A stretch of 64,000 nucleotides of DNA, taken from the NCBI GenBank assembly GCA_029891385.1, contig CM057228.1:86478964-86542963 (forward strand). Direction: 5' to 3'. Position 1 is the stretch's first letter, and the number at the start of each line of letters is the position of its first letter. The notes below the pieces were generated by a model, which ran no database searches, was not told the origin of the DNA, and saw only the letters and a list, made by a program, of their open reading frames with translations. Source of the stretch: Erythroxylum novogranatense (Eukaryota > Streptophyta > Magnoliopsida > Malpighiales > Erythroxylaceae). The position numbers and the translations under genes are program-made. Positions 60,991-64,000 of the stretch are shown here, one piece after another.

Positions 60991-62240
60991 AATACTAATC
61001 ATTCGTATTTATTGACTATGTTTTTAGAAACTTATAACTAACTACACAAAATATATTAGTTAAAGTGTGAATACTTATAAGCTATATTCTTTTTATAAAA
61101 GAAAAGTGTTATCATCACGTCTAGGGACGGCTAAGAGCAAAACTGATGATATAGATGGGGTTCGTGGCTCATCCGACTAGGGTTCAAAACCTTTAGCACT
61201 TTTGCATGTAAAACAAATATTGATCATGACACGTCTAGGGGCGGCTAAGCTTGCTTTGTTCCTAAATCAACCTTTGGCATTTGGGGTTCAAATTCACAAT
61301 GTAGAAGACGTACAAGTGATGACATCTTGATAAAATCAAACTTGCAATGTATTGATCTATCCTTTCTCTCCAAAGTGAATTTTGATTTTTCTTTTCATGT
61401 GCAGTTCAAATACTTGTTACAGGAGTACTTATCTCCAAAATTCTCGAGACCAATCAAATCTTAACTATAACCTGAATTAAAAGAAAATTGAACTATTGAA
61501 ACTAACAAATAAAACTAATGTTTATATTTAATTTGAATAATTATTTAAAAATTTAAATTTGGGTTAATTAAAAAAACTCAAACTTTTCTAAAATTTTCAA
61601 TTATAGGCCAAACTTTTTTTTGATAAGTCAGAAAATGTATTAATAAATAAATAAAAAGTATGTACAACAAAAAATTGCCTAAGGAGACAATCTCTAACCC
61701 AATCGAGGAGACTTACATCAACATGAGGAGTACTGATCCCCTCACCATACAAACACAATAGCAGACTAAAATATGTCCAACACCCACAAGATCAAATTAA
61801 AGGTTATATTACCAACAACACAACCACTTCTGAATATAAGACCTAAACACCGGCAAGAATTCAGTCATGTCCAGTGCACCCATGTAGGCAGTGAGTAGTA
61901 ACTCGCCAAGGGGGAAGGGCCAATGGTAAGGACCAGGTAGCATCTAATATCTCGCTTGCTGCCAGAATGGAATTACCTCTCATTTTGCTAAGCTGCAGTG
62001 TTTATCCAAACCGTGCCATGATGTTCCCATCAACTAAGAGTGGATGAGATATAAATACTCCAAACTTTAAAAAATAGTAATAAAAAAATTAACATTATCT
62101 TTACTGACGTGATACTGTCACGTGTCAGGAGGCTCTCATTAATTAGACATGTTAACGTCATTAGGAGAAGTGAGTTACATTAATGCAATGACGTTGTTTA
62201 TTTATGATAATAAAACAATGTCATCTGAAGAATTCAAACT
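60991..62240. other. Repeat debris, no gene recognised
   Basis: AT-rich region. Two copies of cacgtctaggg[a/g]cggctaag lie at about 61116 and 61222, each followed by a B-box-like word (gggttcaaaacc near 61188, ggggttcaaattc near 61281). About 61614-62040 looks like an antisense fragment of a dispersed plant repeat (ttttgataagtcagaaaatg..). About 62105-62135 has actgtcacgtgtcagg. None can be classified confidently. Confidence 0.4.
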
Positions 62241-62930
62241 AGGGTTGGCAATTTTGATGGAGTTTCGATAGATCTTCTAGGGATTTTCACATGTCAAATG
62301 ATTTTGCTCGCAGTTCTACTTCTAGAGATTTCGATTCGAGCTCGTGGACATATGAGAATAGGTACGACTTAACCTATCATCATGATGAGTTTATTGAGAA
62401 TCAGAAAAGGTCACTGATGAAGTTGGACAATTATTAATTGCATTTTTGGTTCTTAAATAAATTATCGGTTAAGTTATGTAATTTGATCCAGATAAAGATA
62501 ATAAAGTTACCCAATAAATGATCTACATTAATGGGTCGATGTTTCGGTAAAAAATGGACCTAATTAGTGTAGATCGGACCCATATCAGTCTTGTGATGGG
62601 GAAGCCTAACGTGGAAGTTATATAAAGGTTAATGTCTCCTATAGTTGCTCATATCAATCGTAAGTATAAGGAATCTCTGAATCGTTAAGAGAGCTTACGT
62701 ATTGAGAAAATTGTAGAAAGACTTAGCCCGCATCCCAGAGAGCACTTTCCATAAAAGGTCCCGGGAGGTTCGTGATGATTCAGAGCTCAAAATCGGCATC
62801 AAAATCAGAGTGGAACCGAAATCGGGTATTCTGCATTACCTTCGTTTTTAATCCTTTTATGTTGATCCTGGATACGTAATAAGCTCTGTACTATGTATTA
62901 CATTTGGTTTCAAAGCGGTTATGTGATCAG
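62241..62930 (+). mobile_element. Possible degraded copia LTR end with primer-site-like sequence
   Basis: Sequence running to ..gtactatgtattaca (62904) is followed by TTTGGTTTCAAAGCGG, which resembles a decayed copia primer site (TGGTATCAGAGC). Upstream, ttatataaagg (about 62620) could be the LTR TATA box. No partner LTR or coding region is visible in the window. Confidence 0.3.
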
Positions 62931-63109
62931 ATTATCGAAAATGAAAGTTTTTCAATTTTTCATCTCATATAATTTTCCTCTGTTTTTTATTCGTTTTTAG
63001 TTTTTTTATGTATATAATTACATAAAAGTGGTATATATAAGGCTAGTTAGAAAAAACGGGTCAAAATGGGACGAATGGAGAAAAAAATGGGATCCCGGGA
63101 TGTAAAAAT

Positions 63110-63500
63110 AGGCTCTGGTTTTAGTGAGAGACGGAGATGTTGGGTGCGTGTAGTGTACGTGCTCGACGCTACTATAGTATATGGGGGTAGCGACGTACGG
63201 TTGGCAAGTGCAGTGCACACGGCAATCGCATAGTGCCATGTCACTCTAACGAGCAATAGATGCATGTCACGCATGTAGCACACGCAAGACTAGCGAGTTG
63301 TGCTCCCACGGGCATGGGACGTCGAGTGTGTGCGCCTCACACACCCATCCGTATCGTCCATATGGCATGCTAGATTGGGGACATGTGGTGGCGTGTGTGT
63401 TGCACGCACCGTATAGTAGACACACGTCTACGCGTGGCGCACACTCGCGACCTTGTGTCACGCACACTGACTTGGTGTGTCACGTGTACGGTGCTACAGT
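63110..63500. repeat. CpG/CACG-rich patch in AT-rich surroundings
   Basis: About 390 bases unusually rich in CACG, CGTG, ACGT and GTGTG words, ending gtgctacagtaa. Frames on both strands are open through it, but the encoded peptides are compositionally biased and resemble nothing I know. It is similar in style to the GC-rich patches of the gypsy LTRs at 1070-1280 and in element X, so it is probably part of another LTR. Confidence 0.35.
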
Positions 63501-63617
63501 AATTTAAAAAAACACAAAAATTCCAGATTTCTTTTAAGGATGCCTTAAGGTGTTTTGGGTCAATTTTTGGGTTCGGAAAATTTATAAAATAAGTTTTTTC
63601 TATTTTTCTGGATTTAT

Positions 63618-64000
63618 TGTTGAGACCCGATCCCGAGACTAGACCCCAACCAGAAAACGGAATGAACAAAAGCAAAATTGAAAGAAAGGAACATAAGGCG
63701 GAAGCAAAATCATAAGCGAAAGTGAAGAATGGCATTTACGACACGAAAGCAAATCCAATCTTAATGCGAAAGAATTGGAAGCAAATCAAAACGAAACAAA
63801 TATCGGATCAAATCAAATTGAAACCAATTTCCAACATCCGTGAACAAATATTGAAGAAAACGTTTACGTTGGAAACCTTAAGACTATCGGTCTAAACTAA
63901 TCCAAATCTGTGTACTTTTTCTTCTTTTCCTTTTTTCTTCTTTCATTTGCTTTCCATCTCTTACAAGTGACTTCAATATCCTCAATCCAATTACATCCAC
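63618..64000 (+). other. Possible start of another LTR at the window edge
   Basis: TGTTGAGACCCGATCCCGAGAC begins a change in composition (gaaagcaaa-rich sequence), and TG-start plus GAGACCC is an LTR-like beginning. The other end is outside the window, so this is speculative. Confidence 0.2.

Noticed and set aside
63267..63735. Overlapping Cys/His/Arg-rich frames near 63.3-63.7 kb as genes
   Set aside because: Open on both strands at once because of biased CACG/CGTG composition; low-complexity peptides.

Overview
The window is nuclear DNA of a repeat-rich flowering plant, most likely a eudicot. It holds one protein-coding host gene with spliceosomal introns, Ty1/copia and Ty3/gypsy retrotransposons of plant type (including a Tat-like gypsy element with an antisense accessory ORF), an L1-type LINE, a hAT derivative and a small MITE. 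I see no bacterial, organellar or CRISPR features. The species cannot be named from the sequence.

Layout. (1) 1-3155: the 3' end of a Ty3/gypsy element and its ~3 kb LTR. (2) About 3.6-42.94 kb: one decayed L1-type LINE exploded by nested insertions. Its reverse transcriptase is split by a ~2.9 kb LTR-like element (X, 5667-37254). X is split by copia A (+ strand, 5876-24984) and copia C (+ strand, 27420-36959). Copia A is split by copia B (- strand, 12087-21696). Further along, the LINE is split by a hAT remnant (38319-42167), which is itself split by a gypsy solo LTR (38502-41710). Target-site duplications (TSDs) support most junctions: GAGTG for C, GGAAT for the solo LTR, TTGAAAAT/TTGAGAAT for the hAT, and TTAGG/TTAAG for A. 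(3) 42.94-46.2 kb: AT-rich intergenic DNA with a MITE. (4) 46293-49683: a complete ten-exon cucumisin-type subtilase gene (+ strand) that I could join through consistent splice phases into 780 codons plus a stop. It is the only host gene I can support. (5) 50292-60985: a Tat-like Ty3/gypsy element on the minus strand with 352-bp LTRs and a perfect ACTTG TSD. It carries gag, protease, RT, RNase H and integrase, an 80-bp tandem array, and an accessory ORF running antisense to gag-pol. (6) 60.99-64 kb: poorly classified repeat debris.

How it works together. The subtilase is an island between two retrotransposon blocks. The elements are mostly dead. The copias are shredded by small indels that cluster at CTG/CAG words; this may be a base-calling artefact at CHG methylation rather than biology, so copia frameshifts should be read cautiously. 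The most intriguing unexplained structure is a set of scattered short palindromes with a central CpG: AAGTCGACTT in the copia leaders and one copia LTR, and CGTCGCGACG / TTTTGCCGCGGCAAAA in gypsy-type LTRs. They recur at non-tandem spacing in unrelated elements.
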